A stretch of 64,000 nucleotides of DNA from Pelomyxa schiedti (GCA_020536535.1 JAHLWZ010000222.1:186001-250000); one strand, 5' to 3'. Positions 1 to 13,744 are shown, counted from the stretch's first letter. A program made the numbers and translations. The notes: generated by a model not told the origin, from the letters alone.

Positions 1-75
1 CGTGTCGTGGTATTGAAAGAAACATGTGAATCAAAGCCTCCCGTTCCTATTCCCAAAAAAGTGTCAAGATGGTCA

Positions 76-3000
76 TTAATTAATTAAAGAGCAGTCACCT
101 TTCTGAGAAGAACCATGGCACGGCCAAAGAGCAAAAAACCACTTAGCAGTACCTACTGAATTTAGAAGGACAAAGGGAAGTTATAGCTTGAGTACAATTA
201 AAGTCGTTATTGGTAATAATACAGCAAGTATAGTGATGGACTTTTTAGATTCATGAGAGGAAATGTCATGGTAAGCTTGAACAAGGTTATCAAGAGCTTC
301 ACGGATAACAAGTTTCCCATTATCCTAGTGTCCAAACAAAATTTAGTTGTTGCAAAGCCATCACTGAGAGCAAACCAGTATATATCTGACATCAGGGAGA
401 ACAACAAACGAACTGTCATCAATAGAATTAGGTGATATCTGTGACGTCGAAAGTAGGTTTCTCTTAAAATCAGAAAGCATCTCTCGCAAGGAAACTAGCA
501 TAAAAGTTCTGCTGAAGGTGTACTCATTCCAAAAGGAAACATTGTGTTTTTGCTCTGTCCATATTGAAAAAGGCACCATTGCATTTGATGAAGCATCCGA
601 GTCTATTTGGAGTAAGTGACAGAAATCCTTCTTTGATGTCGCATACATAAAGTATTTACAAGCCCATCTAGGGTACTGGCAACAGTCCGTAATCGTTCAC
701 CAGCTGTTGTAAAGCTCATGTTTTGCCCATGTCTAAGGTGATTGATCATATCCTCTGTATTAAACGTTCCAGCTGGGATGTAACTATTCTCGATTACCTC
801 AAACCTTGCCGAAAAAGAAAAACCACCTTCGTGCCAGTGATGCTTCATACATAAGGTAGTAAGATTGACGCTGTATTTTAAGTCCTCTTCGCACACAGAT
901 GAACGCAAGAGTTACATTGAAAATGACCACAGCCACTATTATGATGGTGGAAATCATCAGTTGCCTGGTTCAAGGAGTTTTAGAGGGAAAAAGCAAACGG
1001 GTATTAAAGTGCTCATACCAGTATACTGAACTTCTCAATTTTAGGATCTTCTCTTTGTAGACTTGCCATTGCTTGGAATTTACACCTGAATTAAGGTTTG
1101 CTGCCTCACCTTCAAGCATCTCATCAGCTTTGCTTTGTTCTAATGTACGTGGCTCTTCGTGCCTCACACTTAGTTCCGGGAGTTGAGCCTGGGAGTGCAT
1201 GGCAGAATTCAGGGAGGTAGTAAACGCTACAGTAGTCTTTCTATGATGTCCTTCATACCCCGGATCCAACATTTCTTTTTTCTTTGCGGTTACTTCGTAG
1301 TTTTGTGTATCTTCCAAATCAAAGTCAATTGGTGCCACGGAATTCTTCTTCTTGAATCGGGGAGGTTGTTTGGTACCCTTGTTGTGGTGTGACTTCCCCT
1401 ATTGGTGGATGAATAACACATAACGGGTCTTTCTCACAACCTGCATTTCTTCAATAAAATCTGCTCGGGCATACATTGAGGATGCAACCTCGTAGTCATT
1501 ACGAATTTGCTCCAAAAAATGGCCGTAGTGCCTAGTAGCTTTCTTAAGGTAAAGATGTATTTTTAACATAGATACCGCAAAACCTGTAAAAGTGGAAAAG
1601 TTGGATGTAAGTTCAAGTTAAAGCCAATGAAAGAACAATACCGTTGTAGCTTTCGGATATTTAGCTTGCAGTCTTTCAAATATGGTAATTGTACGATGGC
1701 AAGCTTGGTCAAACTTGGACAAAGTATTCTGCAGCTCCTCTACCGAATCTGTCAACAAGAGCTGCCAAAATTTGCAACGCAGATCAGTGGCTTTCTTTGT
1801 ATATTTATCTGCCTCCTTGCAACCCTAATTTTCCAAACATAAGTATTCATGAGAGGAATGTACATAAAACCATCAGTATTTCTTCAAATCCTCCATCTCT
1901 TGATTGCACTACCACTTTACGATATTCTTCCATTCTATGGATTAGTAATTGAATATCCCATGCCGGTTTGTGTTGTTGCGAGCTCCAGAGATGGATGGCA
2001 ACTTGTGGCTCTTCAGAGTTGACAAGTTTCAGCAAAGAGTATAACTAAAAGACTTATCATTGAGAGCTTAGGCCGTGAAAGCATACCACTTCGGTCTCAG
2101 CAACATGTTTGGTATTGGTTCGTGCATCAGGTAGTATTTCTGTGATTCTGTCAAGAAGAGTACTGTCCTATAGGGGATGAGAATGGATAATAAAGATCGA
2201 ATGCCAGTACTTCATCAAAAAATCCAATGAAATGGGAAAATAGATGCAAAATTGTTATCCTTATCTCCCAAAAGGTAAACCCAGTGTTACAATGGGATTG
2301 TACATCAAGGTCGCGCTTTGCTGTTGTAAATGCCGCTACAAGCTTACACCTCAGTTTGTGTGTAACAACCGCGAACCACATTTTACTAGCAAAAAATCCC
2401 AAGGTAGCCAAAGGTAATACACTGGCCCATAATAGAATAAGGCAGACACTCGCTCTTGATGGATAAGCCTATGAACGGGTTTTTGAGATTTGACAAAAAA
2501 AAAAAAGAAATATTCCATACCGCTATTACACCCCCAATAACAGCAGAAAAAAGTAAAGTACTATAAGTGCCCATCTTGAGATGGTTTACCCACCACCTGT
2601 AGTATGGGGCTGTCCACCCAATTACAAGTACTTCAATCAGTGATACCATAGCCATTATTGTGTATAACTGGTAGTGAAATATTAGAAATGCAAGCAGTAC
2701 TTGGATTGAGACCGTTATGGGTCTAAGTAATTCAAAACGGGATAGGGGGTCAAAAAGTGAACAGTGGTACCAAATGCTGAGTACAGTACTCTGTGGTAAA
2801 ATTTATTCTGTGTGTGTTGAATGCGGAACAAAAACCAGAAGCCAATGCAGAGACTCTACACGAGATAGGAATCTTGCAAAGATATGTTTAGAGTCCAGAA
2901 CGAACTCATATTGGAACAGTGTTGACATGACTGTAAGTAAGTTGCAGAGGACAAACAATATAGCTGCCAAAATGCGAGTTGTGGCCTTCTTTGGTATTAG

Positions 3001-3949
3001 CATGAAGGAACTTGCCAAGGGTTTGAAATATTACTGAGAAGTGGCCAATTAACCAAGGTTCAGAACTCATGACAACAAGCAACGAGCAGTGAATAACGGG
3101 CAAATATAAAACTGTGGACCAAATTTCAATCTTTTGTTTATAGATTAGTTGTCACAGTATTAAAAGAGATTGAGAAGAAAAAAAAACCGCACCACTAGTC
3201 TCGTAGTGATTGCAATCTTTCCTTCCACATGAAAGTTTATATTACTTCGGTAATAAAGTGCTGCAATTAACAACACCAGAGCTATAGCCAGTGACAGGTA
3301 AAAATACATCAGTGATGACACAACAAATGGTGATGGATTTGGTGGTAAAAAGGTGCGCAGTCCAACAACAATTTCGTTGAACAGTTGCATCCCATAGCTG
3401 ACATATGATTCACTGGAACTGCTACTGATACTGATACTACTGGATGATGAAAAGGCATTGTTGAGCCCATATCCATAGTTTAGTGGTTCAACTGTGAAAC
3501 TGAGAATCTAACAATCAAAGAACGAACAAGTAAGAAGAAGAAGAGGAGTGAAGAATTGCAGCTGATATTTGAGCAGGGCCAACCTGGACTGCCTGCAAAA
3601 TGAAAAGAGGAAGTGCAAATCTTGAGTAGGAATGCTTTGTGGCAAACAGACAGATTTCAAAAAGCAAGGACCTGAATCTCCCAACGTAGTACACTGTTCC
3701 CCTGTTTGACGATGCCAAACTTGTGGCCGAAGTGGAAGTGGTTCCTTTTTGGATATTAGCATGCCGGCTCAGTTGTCAATGTGTCAAGTGTTATTGTGGC
3801 CGGCGGCTCACTTCATTGTTATACAAAATCCCTGGGCCGAATGGCCTGGATTGTTTACCTGTGTGGGTGGATGTCTCAGTCTCTGTGTCAATGTCGGAAA
3901 CATCATTGGACGTGGTAACGATGTCCTCCTGACTGGACGTTGCTTTCAT
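76..3949 (-). CDS. TmcB-like multipass membrane protein (tiny macrocysts family)
   Basis: Multi-exon minus-strand gene. The N-terminus (ATG 3949) is polar. It is followed by many hydrophobic segments between about 3700 and 2150 (for example SSLMYFYLSLAIALVLLIA and ILAAILFVLCNLLTVMST). About 2040-1430 encodes a helical region with RCKFWQLLL and then HYGHFLEQIRNDYEVASSMY. That second segment is the 'YGxFLExVxND' signature I associate with TmcB/TmcC-type proteins of Dictyostelium and ciliates. A further membrane helix (about 960-905) precedes a soluble region (905-360) and a last hydrophobic stretch (about 210). One intron, 805-826, is only 22 nt long. Family placement rests on the motif and topology. 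The function of the family is poorly known, but a sensory or signalling role is often assumed. The 3' end is uncertain: a stop at 76-78 fits one splice choice, but the gene could run off the window. Confidence 0.6.
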
Positions 3950-4125
3950 GAGGTGTTTGTGCGGGAGAAGGTGTTTTAGTGTTTTTGTTAAGACCGAGAA
4001 AATCTGCACTTTTCCTTTCGTTACAGTTTACGACCCTCTTCAGGACTCCGAGGAAAACTCCCTTTCCGCGACTGATTTTCTTCGGGGTTATCTGAACTAC
4101 GATCAGGTGTGTTGATCGCTTGGGG
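3950..4125. promoter_or_regulatory. Shared upstream region of two divergent genes
   Basis: Only 176 bp separate the proposed start of the TmcB-like gene (-) from that of the CFAP44-like gene (+), so their promoters must lie here or overlap the first exons. I see no recognisable core element. The call rests on gene geometry alone. Confidence 0.3.
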
Positions 4126-7100
4126 ATGTCAACCCGCCAAACTGCAGAGTCGCCACTTTTCTCGCTGGAGTTTGTTCTTCGCACTTGTGGTTTTCGACTG
4201 TTCAACACTTCTGCTCCCTCTCAGGCACTCGTTCGGTTATGAAAACAACCGTAGAAACAACTTACATTTGGCTCCTACACGAGATGCAGAGGCGGTATTG
4301 TATATTGCAGGTTGTACAGTTCAGGAATTGAACTTGAACACAGGAGAGCAACGAACTCTCTTTCACTCCGAGAGACCAAACTCTGCACTTTCTGTAAGAC
4401 GACTTATGTACCCCTTCCCTAAGTGAGGCATTACCAGGTGAATATTCTCAAAAATATTATGGCAGTTGGGGAACAAGGACCCTATGCTGCAATAAATATT
4501 GTAAACTTATCTACAACGGCGATATTATACGTTTTCTCTGAGGAGGACAGTAAAAATTTCTGTGAGTCTGAATCCAACACCAATCCAACTGGGTATCATC
4601 ATCTCTGCTTTCTATCAAGTGGAGACAAACTGGCCTCCATTTCCTTTTTTTGGGAGTATTCTCTCGTCATATGGGATGTGGAAAGAGCATATATACTCCT
4701 TCGATCAAGGTTTCTTTCACAGGTTGTCATTACTATCGGGCCAATTGAACAATAACAACAACAAAAAAGCCTGTCTTACACCTATCTTTTGACAATGATA
4801 TGAGTCTGGTCAGTTCTGGCGTTAATCATCTTACCTTCTGGAGGCCTGCAAACACTTTTACTGGTCAGAAATTACAAGTAAGTCATCAAATCTTTTTTTT
4901 TTTATCCATTCCTTAATTCCCAAAAGAGAGAAAGTGGCAAATTTGGGGAATTTGACCTCACTGATATTTTTGCTTTCACGGAATTACCTGATGGCAAAAT
5001 ACTCTCTGGAACGGTATTGGGTAAAATGTTGATATGGGAAGGCGGCACTTGTGTCTGCGATATTACGAAAACAAATGGAAAGCCTTGCCATTATGGTAAT
5101 CATCACTCCTAACAGAAACCATGATAGAGACTCAATAGGTAATATCGAGTCTGTCAAGCTGGCAGGGGATGTTATTGCCTCTGCTGGAGCAGATGGGTGC
5201 CTCTCTTCAAAGTGACACCATACTATCACTTATTGCAAAAAGATTTTTTAAACTTTGGAGTTCCAAACAGTTATCTCTGGTTGATACAAGTAGCACTCCC
5301 CATTTTACATTGGAACCGCTCTCTGAAGTTTCTTTTGGTGATAGTGCATATGTGCCCCCAAAATATTTTTGCTTCTAGTACAAACCTTTCAAATAGATTA
5401 GTACTATATTGCACAGTTCACACTACTGGATTACACTAGACAATAAAAGCTGCACCATCCACCAAATTGATGTGCAAGGTAGTAAGCCCTTGTTCCACTT
5501 TCAATCCGGACCCCTACATGTATGTAGTCAAGCTTGATGTATGTGGCATGTCATGAGTATACAGGGAATTTGCCTATCACCCTGTCTTCCTCTTGCAGCA
5601 ACCACGGGGGAAGATATGACTGTAAGATTATTTAACTACAGGACAAAGATAGCCTACACTGTTGAGAAATTTGATTCACAAGGCACCACTTTGGCCTGGG
5701 CTCCAATTGTATAAATCTCATGTAATATCTATTGATTAAACACTATGACAGAGTGTTGATCCCAAGGGTAAAACTATTGCAGTTGGTTTTTCTGATGGTA
5801 TTGTGCGCCTTCTTTCCTGTGGACTGCACAATTTGACCACTATATATGTGGTGAAGCCACATGTGCAAAAAGTGACCAGCATTTCATTCTCTCCATGTGG
5901 CCAGTTTTTAGCAACCTGTTCAGATGATGGCACAATATTCTTCTTTTTGGCCCAGATACCATCATGCACACCGTTAGGTAGATCTGTCATTCCATGGTTT
6001 TTATAAATAATGCTCTTAGGATTCACTTCTATCCCCTCTAGTATTACCTCTCTATCCTGGAGTCAATCGGGAGCTTCCATTGTGCTTTGCACCAAGTCTG
6101 ATGGCCCTTTCCAGTTGACACTCCCTTCTCAATTGGATGTCTTAGACACTGCAACAAGTTATGACATTAATCTGCCACTGAGGTATTTGATTTTAACTAA
6201 TATTTCTAATGTGTATCAAAAAAGCCCTGTCAGTCTCCCATACCTTGAGGTAGCTTGCTGAATTATTTTTTTCTGAAACACTTAATTCTTGAAGCACAGT
6301 GGCAGAAAAGATGCCTTCACTAAGCCGACTCTGTCTGTGTGCACAGATGGGGGAGTGATCCTAATTTCTGTGAGTGGTAATGCCAGCATGACTTATTTGC
6401 CAGATAGGAGGTAACTTGTGACTGGCAAGTCAATTCATAATTCATTCTTCAGGCAAATTGATATTGATATGAAAGTAACTTGTGGAAGTTACGCAAGTGG
6501 CAAACTAGTTTTGTATGTTGTGCTTACATCTTCTTTTTGTCACCAAAAAAAGGGGATCTTCAGACGGATTTATTTCCGCGTGGACAATAGGCTCTCAATT
6601 TTCTTGCCTTTGGAGAAGTAGGTTTCATTCTGGAGCTGTAACAGGGCTTCTACTATCTTTTGTGAGTTCTTGATGAGAAACTTTTCACTTAAGGTCCAAT
6701 AGGATGAACAATTCCTCCTGTCGATTGGTGAGGATGGCAATATTTTTTCCTTTCGTGCAACGAAGCCACACGTGGGAAAGGAACAAGGTGATGAAGATAA
6801 TATCATACTTGTTGAGTGACGATTAAAGATATAACTGAGATACTTGGGCAAAATCATTGTATTCCAATCACAGCACCACTGCCCTCACTGACTTTACAAG
6901 AAGAAAAAAAAAAGGAAATACAAGTCAGAAGCCAGCTTGCAGCCGAAAGAAAAAGAGCCGTAATAACCAACCCTCTGGTTACCACCTTGAGTGTAAGATA
7001 GACAATTAGGAAATAGCTAGTGGAATATCGGATTTGAGAGAGAAGTTCGCATCTCTTCTTGATCGAAGCAAAGTCTTGCCATATGAATACCAACTTCCAA

Positions 7101-10100
7101 CTGAAATTCAGACTGTTGACAACCAATGTATCTCTTTATTATTTCCAGCAGGATATAATTGTCTGTAGGTTTAGCTTCTGGTTTAGGTTCTTCAAAACAT
7201 TAGCCAACCGTAATAAATTTAACTCTTTCATTCTCTCATCACAGATTCAGAATTTGAAGAGGAGTTTTCACCAGTAAAGCAAAAGCTGATCTCTACAATC
7301 GCAAATCAGGATCAGACACTGCAAAAATTGAAGTCCCGCTATATAGATTGCCTCAAAGTACCAAAAATAACTGTCTTATCATTCGAGGTCTGAAATCACA
7401 ATTTTCCATGAGTTAATATGCATATAGTCAAAACTACAGGTATCAACATTCGTACTCCATAGAATGTCAGCTGCGATGAACCATAAGTTGGAAGTTGTTC
7501 ACTCTGAAACGGATAGTACAAACAAAGCAAGGTTTGCCTTCTGATAACATTAATATTATCGAAACTCGGTACAGGGTGAAAAGTGCACAAAAGAAAACAA
7601 CCTCAGCTCACAACCATAGCCTCCATGGAAAACCCTTTAAGATTCCGTTACCAAAAGTTTTCTTTCAGTGTGGAGGAAAAAAACTAACATGAAAGAAAAA
7701 AGAAGGGCACTATGATGCAATCAATAGCAGATACCCGAGTAAGACAAGAAAACCTAAGGAAGCAAATGTGGGAAAAGCATAATATGTCCCGACCAACCCC
7801 CAACCCTGTTGAAGGTGCCAATAATTTTTCTGCCTTGTTCAACCTGAAATCCACAGACATTGCCTCAATCCAACATGTGAAAAACGAAATTGGTGACTTC
7901 CCTTTGAAAATTCTGCTAGAGGATTCTCCAGCTTACAGCTCAGAAATGTTAACAGTAAGATACAAGAGGAAAGAAAAACTACTCTTGAAAGAAAAAATAT
8001 ACCAAGTCAAGAAGGCAAGTGATCCTACATGCTCCTGATATGTCTGAATTATGCCAGAAATTCAACTCACAACTTATATCTCTGAGAGACAAGAAAGCAA
8101 ACTTGCTTAAACAAATGAATATGTGGAACAATGAAATTATGCAACTTAACAAGTCGCTCGGAATTTTTGAGGCACTAAGTTCATCAGAATTAGCTGTATT
8201 ATTCTTCACAATATAAAAATTAATTCCAAAATCAATATCACACAAAAAGCAATGTGAGGAACCTGAACGAGTGCTGGTAATTTCGAATGAAGAGACATTG
8301 GCGAGTGAACAAAAGACACCCACTCTAGTATACACTTTTTTTATTCTCACTTATGCCAATGTCCTTCAAGAGAATCGATAGTGTCTCCAAGTCAGCTATC
8401 AGTCCCGATAAACCAACACCTATTTCCACGTTAACTGGAGGCTTCCGGCATGCCAGACACAGCACTAAGAGACTTTTGTCTGTAACTAATTTATTAAGTA
8501 TAAAGGGTACAGGTTTGTAGTCACATTTATAATTATTCTGCGAAATTCAGTTTGCATGAAGATACATTAGCACCTCTAAGAGGGAGTAGTAAGTTCAGCT
8601 CTTCCTCTATATCCGTTGGAAGTGAACTGGAAGAGCTAGAACAGAAAATTACACAAATACAGAGTACATACCTGAAGAATGAGCTCTTAGAAGTAAGAAA
8701 TGTTAATGAAAGGTTCTTTTCTCAAGAATGTAGAAAATAAGGATCTACAGTGCAGCTTTTGATCTGGAGTTGAGTGCCCTACGAAAAGAAAAATTTCACA
8801 TTGCATCAGGTTGGAATCTCTTTAGTACAGAGTGTAGAGAGTGACCACTGAATCCACAAGATGTTAAATTTATGGAACTGAAGCTCACTCTTCTGAAGAA
8901 AGAAATCTACATCCTCAAGGATTTTGAAAAGCAAGCTTGCATTCGGACCAACGCCATCGAAGCCAAGAAACAGGAGCGAGCACAACAACTTGCTCAAGTG
9001 TGCTTTTTTCCTTCCTTACAATATGCATATCCCGAAGACAGATTGAAGAACTTCGTTCAAAAGAGAAGGATGAGCTACCCCAATTACTCCTAGGACAGAA
9101 GTCCATTAAACATTCCGACACCCACGTATGTCCTTTTACATTATTTCTTTAGCCTTCCCTCTAACACTGTCTACAGGAGACAAGCTCTCCAATGGAACTC
9201 TTATACAAGAAGTTGGACCTCATTGAGGTTTCCTTATCTGAAGCCGAGAACGGCATGAAGAACCTGCAAATTGACAGAAAGCGTAAGCTGAATGACTTGC
9301 ACACAGTGGTAACCAATCCCACAGTTTATTGTGGTGAGAGCTTATAACGACTTAGGTTGCTCTCGGCCTTCATCAAATCCAAACAACACATGTCAACGAA
9401 ATGCCAGGGGATTTCTCTTCTTCGATCGTGTTTAGCCAAACTCAGCTTGACTCCCTTCACAAGAGGATTGATGACATTCAGATGGATAACCAGACCCTTC
9501 ACCTTCAAACAAAATTGAAAAATAAAGAATTACAGGCTCTGAGGCAACAAAAAACTACAAAGGAGAAACAGGTTAACTCACAAAAAGAAATGAAGGCTCT
9601 GATAAAAACTTCCAGGTCAAGGAACTGGAAAATAAATCACAGGATTTACAGGTATCTTTTTTCTCATTATTACTCAAGCACGTGTCACTCAAGTGCTATA
9701 GTTGCGAAAGTTTGGGCAGCTGATACCAAATATTGAGCTGCTGGATCAACTTTCTGAGAGCAAAACAACCGATGATCTTGAGAAGCAAATACAACAGCAA
9801 GAAAATCTTTGGGCCGCTAACCTTGTACAATTAGAGGTAGTGTTACTTCCTGAATGCGTTGAAGTTGACAAAAATATGTATTGACACCAGGTCAAACTGA
9901 AAGAGGAGAGGCAAGAGTATGTTAGAACTGTAGAAATGAACACCGAACTCCTCCAGAAATTGCATTCAATATCTCTTGAAGAATACCACCTAGAAGAACT
10001 CCTTGGTGCCTGTTCAGAGAATAAGGTCACAACTGCCATCATTCTTGGCTTTCTAAACACCCTGTTCTTTTTTCTTCAGGTAAAGGAAGCCTCCACAGCC

Positions 10101-10217
10101 AAAAGGCTGGCACAACTCGAAGCAGAAGCAGAAAAACTCAATGAGACAATCCAGCTTCAGCAAAAAGAGCTCAGCACCCTCGACGTCCAAATTCAACAAG
10201 AGCAGCAACACTCCTAA
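4126..10217 (+). CDS. WD40-repeat and coiled-coil ciliary protein, CFAP44/CFAP43-like
   Basis: Many short exons. Exon 1 begins at ATG 4126 and splices to give LEHSFGYENNRRNNL, then VLYIAGCTVQELNLNTGEQ, which is the opening of the CFAP43/44 WD40 region. Further blades include GYHHLCFLSSGDKLAS, then IAVGFSDGIVRLLS and SISFSPCGQFLATCSDDGTI. From about 6800 to the stop at 10217 the sequence is almost pure coiled coil (for example QLDSLHKRIDDIQMDNQTL). In animals and algae CFAP43 and CFAP44 tether inner dynein arm I1 to doublet microtubules, so this gene implies a 9+2-type flagellum or its remnant. I favour CFAP44 over CFAP43 because of the 'GFADGVVR' and 'ATGSADGTVFFF'-like blades, but paralogue identity needs a tree. 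Several internal exon joins are unresolved. Confidence 0.65.
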
Positions 10218-10281
10218 GTCACCTTTTTCTCCAGTTTCAAAATTTCATAAACAACTTGGTTAAATTACGTAATTGTCAAAT

Positions 10282-11785
10282 ATGTCACTGCGTTATGGCT
10301 TGGCCCCTCTGCTCCCTGTGTCCATAAAGTCTCTGTCTATCGTCAGCGCACCATCATACTACAATTTTTTTTTTGTCCCAACCCCTCTTTAGACCCAAGA
10401 AGACCACAGTCACCCAAAACTCCGTGCAACCAACGGCCGTGCCTCCGCCATCATCGACGACTGCGAGTGCAGCGCCAAAGAGCGACCCGAAATCGATTCC
10501 CACAATTGGCTACACGCCCAGTGCGCCCAGGGCAAAACAACCCCCACCACCCAAGGCCCTTGTGCCGGCCATACCTGAACAAGCCGAGGTACCCCCTGTT
10601 CGCGGGACTAATTGTGGGAACACCCCCCTCACAAGAGAATGCTCTTTGCCGCTGTGCACTTGTGGTGCCAGTTCCGTGTATCAGTGTCAGTGCTCTCGGA
10701 CATTTTGCATATGTTGCTTACTCCTATACGCAATTAACAAGCGGAATCCGGATTTGGGAACACTTGTACTCAAGACTTTGCCTGATGTAAGATGTTGTTG
10801 ATGGCAGCTTCTCGTTCTTTTTTTTTTTTTTTTGGGTTTTTTTTTTTTTTTTTTTGTTTTCTCACCATACGCATAGTTGGGAGCTGCGGAAGTTGACTGC
10901 CCAAGTTGCCGTCAGACTTTTCATGTTGGTCTGTAGTAGCCTACTACCGATCATAACCTCTGACCCAAATTTCATAGATATGAGACCATACGCAAAAGAC
11001 TACTTTCCAATAGAAAGAGGAAAATCTGACACACACCAACACATGTCTTCATCAGGTAAATACCTCTGCAAAAGCGGTCACATTTATTTACATTTATTAG
11101 TTTTCGACAATGAATTGGATAATTGTATAGAAGTGACCTATAGCGCTTTCTTTTCCTCTTCTTACAATCTCACAGATGGTCGAAAAGCGGATTGATGAAC
11201 TGGACACATTAAATCAGCACATTTCCGAGCAATTGGACACTTTTCCGAAAAAACTAGATACTACTACAGGCTGGATAGGTAACCGTTTCCAATGGAACAC
11301 AATCCTCACCGTCGAGTAGAAACTCAGCTGGCCACACAAGAAAAGGCCGTTGCTACCCTTCACACATACCATGAATCCCTGCTCAATCTCGTCAACCAAT
11401 GCAAGGAAGGAGGTGACAGTGTATGCCACAGTGCGTGCCTGGAAAGACTCTACTGTGCCTTCGCCGAAAATCCCCTACTCGTGTGTAGTACTACTACAAA
11501 CTATCAATTCCATCCCAACCAAACCACGATAGAAGTGTCATCTCCCACCTATCTCTTCTATCTCCCACCCCATCTCACTAACCCCCTTGCCACCCCCCTA
11601 CCACCAAACAGAATGACTTGCCAATTGCTGCCAAGAAACCAGTGATATCATCAGACGAGGTGCTAATTGTCGGTTGCGATGCAACTGACCCGGTCCCAAC
11701 GCAACTGCGCTCTCGCGACCTCAGTGTACAAGTGGCTGCGTGGGTCATACAAGCCTCTGAGCTCCTGAAGAACAAGGGCTTCTAG
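10282..11785 (+). CDS. Zinc-finger (B-box-like) and coiled-coil protein, TRIM-like
   Basis: The first part is Pro/Ala/Ser-rich and disordered (VPPPSSTTASAAP and onward). A cysteine-rich module follows, with CTCGASSVYQCQC then SRTFCICC. The next exon, after a T-rich intron, has VDCPSCRQTFHV. The spacing C-x-C...YxC-x-C...FC-x-C resembles a B-box or degenerate RING-type zinc site. Downstream exons encode helices (MVEKRIDELDTLNQHISEQL, then ETQLATQEKAVATLHTYHES) typical of a coiled coil. The last exon ends in QASELLKNKGF with a stop at 11785. A zinc finger followed by a coiled coil recalls TRIM proteins, but no ligase activity can be claimed. The start is uncertain: ATG 10282 is the nearest, and its splice phase into the main exon is not settled, because a second frame is also open there. 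Confidence 0.5.
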
Positions 11786-12041
11786 AATATTCCGCCGAAA
11801 ACGCGGGGAAAGTTTGGCTTTTCGCCTACGAGTCTGACGCAGTCAGAAGTGTAACCCAAATAAAGGAATTCTTGGCTGCGATTTTGGGAAAGAGAGAACC
11901 AAATTCCACGGCTTGTTCCGCAATCATTTTTTTTCTCAAAGCAAGCACAAAAAGAAAGAGGAAGCAGAGCGACGCTAAGAAGAAAAAAAGGAGGGCAACG
12001 CCACACAAAATATTGACAAGAAAACATAGAGAAAAAACCAA

Positions 12042-13744
12042 ATGAGACCAACTCAGACCGCAGATCCGACCACTTCAACAACAAGATCTCGGAGCACGTC
12101 GGGTTCTTTCTTCGCAAGGTTGTTGTCTACGTCGCAACCGGCATCTCCACAAGAAACGATCGCAGATCCAGTGAACAGCAGCGGAAAACGATCCAATCAA
12201 ATAAAAAAACCACAAGCCGCTGATGCCGTTGTCACGCCAACACCGTCGGTACCAATCCCCACAACTTCAGTCATTCACACTACGAGTGATCCGATCGACT
12301 CCGTCAAAAATCCTGTGCCGCTAGTTCACCCGCACTCGCTGCCGGAAATGCAGGACTTATGGGGAACAGCGGACTGTATAATACCACAAGAGCAATTTGG
12401 GCCTACTTCCTTTGGTGTCTATGCCCGTTCAAGTGCCAGAGCAAAATTTGAGGAGAAGTACAGACTGTTGGGCGATGATGATCTCGATGACGACGATGCT
12501 TGGACCGAAGGCAGCTCGGCACCTGTCAAAACCGAAGTTGTTGCAGAACCTCTGGATACTACTCGTATCACCCACTTTCTCATTTGAAGTATCATTAATT
12601 GTATCTCCCACAGCACCCACTGGTGGCCCTCTGAAAATAACTGGTACTCCCGCTTATTCCATCATCTTGGTAGCCAATCCCTTTAAGATATCGAATGTTG
12701 TTATGCTGGGCCTTACGGACCTGCCACGGAAAGTCGAGTGTATTACCCACATTCACAAGTACTTTTTTCTTTGAGGGAAATCCGTCATAATGTGAATATC
12801 TTAAGATTGTATACCGCTTTTCAATTTGTGGGTTGAAACTTGATTCTCGCAATAAATCCCGCGTTACATCCACCATTCGAATTTTGGATTCGACTTCAGG
12901 TCGGGCTCTGGACCAAAAAGTCTACCCTGCAACTCCAACCTTATTTTTGGGTGGTGATCAACTCTCTGGTAACCAAGTTGTGTTCCTGCTCTTACTTATT
13001 TTCCTTTAGGATTCTTTACTCTCTCTTTGACCAGGAAAAAACTTCCGTTTGGCTTGTATGTTTCATTTTCCCATCACCATGCCAAGGCACCATCTAGGTA
13101 CATAATTGAGTATACAGTTTTAGATCATAGAACGGGGCAGACGGCAACTTTTTGTCGGTTAGTAAAGTCCTTACATAGAAAGTGGACTCAATATACACAG
13201 AAATATCAAATATGAGAAACCAACTCAAGTTGTATTAGCAAGAATTAATTTCTATGCGGATAGTGCTTGCTCTGCCCCAGTTTTTCTTAGTACACTAGAA
13301 TTTGCATTTGTAATCCTCTAAGTGAAATACTAGCTGGATGCAAAGGGGAGTCCAGATTTATGAAAATCATTTGTGAAGGGCTAACACCCAGTGGCAGGCG
13401 TATTGTTGCTAGTAAGGAACTTACCAAGTCAACAAACACTAACCAGTGGATAGAAGTTGAATACAATGTACGGGATGTGGAAACTAATCAGGTGTGGTTT
13501 TTTTTTTTTTGTGCCCTTCTGTGTGGCTTTGATTTATGGCACAAAATTGCAGGTGTCACTGAGGACACCCATCACTGCAAAGATAGACACCAAAATGGAT
13601 ACCCCCACTCCAGCAACCCTTGAGTTCACATTCCCTCTGAAACTGACCAAAAGTGGCAGATTCATGATGTGCGTTTCTGTGGTTGATGTGATTAGCAACA
13701 CAAGCCAGTCAATGGAAATTCCCTTCACTGTCATTAGACCATAA
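12042..13744 (+). CDS. Hypothetical protein with disordered N-terminus and beta-rich C-terminus
   Basis: I do not recognise this protein. ATG 12042 opens a roughly 180-residue Ser/Thr/Pro-rich segment ending in an acidic patch (GDDDLDDDDAWTEG). Splicing then leads to alternating hydrophobic strands such as GGPLKITGTPAYSIILVANPF and TIRILDSTSGRAL. The final exons read MKIICEGLTPSGRRIVAS, then LEFTFPLKLTKSGRFMMC and ending MEIPFTVIRP (stop 13744). The strand pattern of the second half suggests one or more Ig-like or C2-like beta sandwiches. Exons between 12780 and 13340 are only partly resolved. It lies between the zinc-finger gene upstream and the convergent MCM9 gene, with a 202-bp gap before the MCM9 stop. 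Confidence 0.55.
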
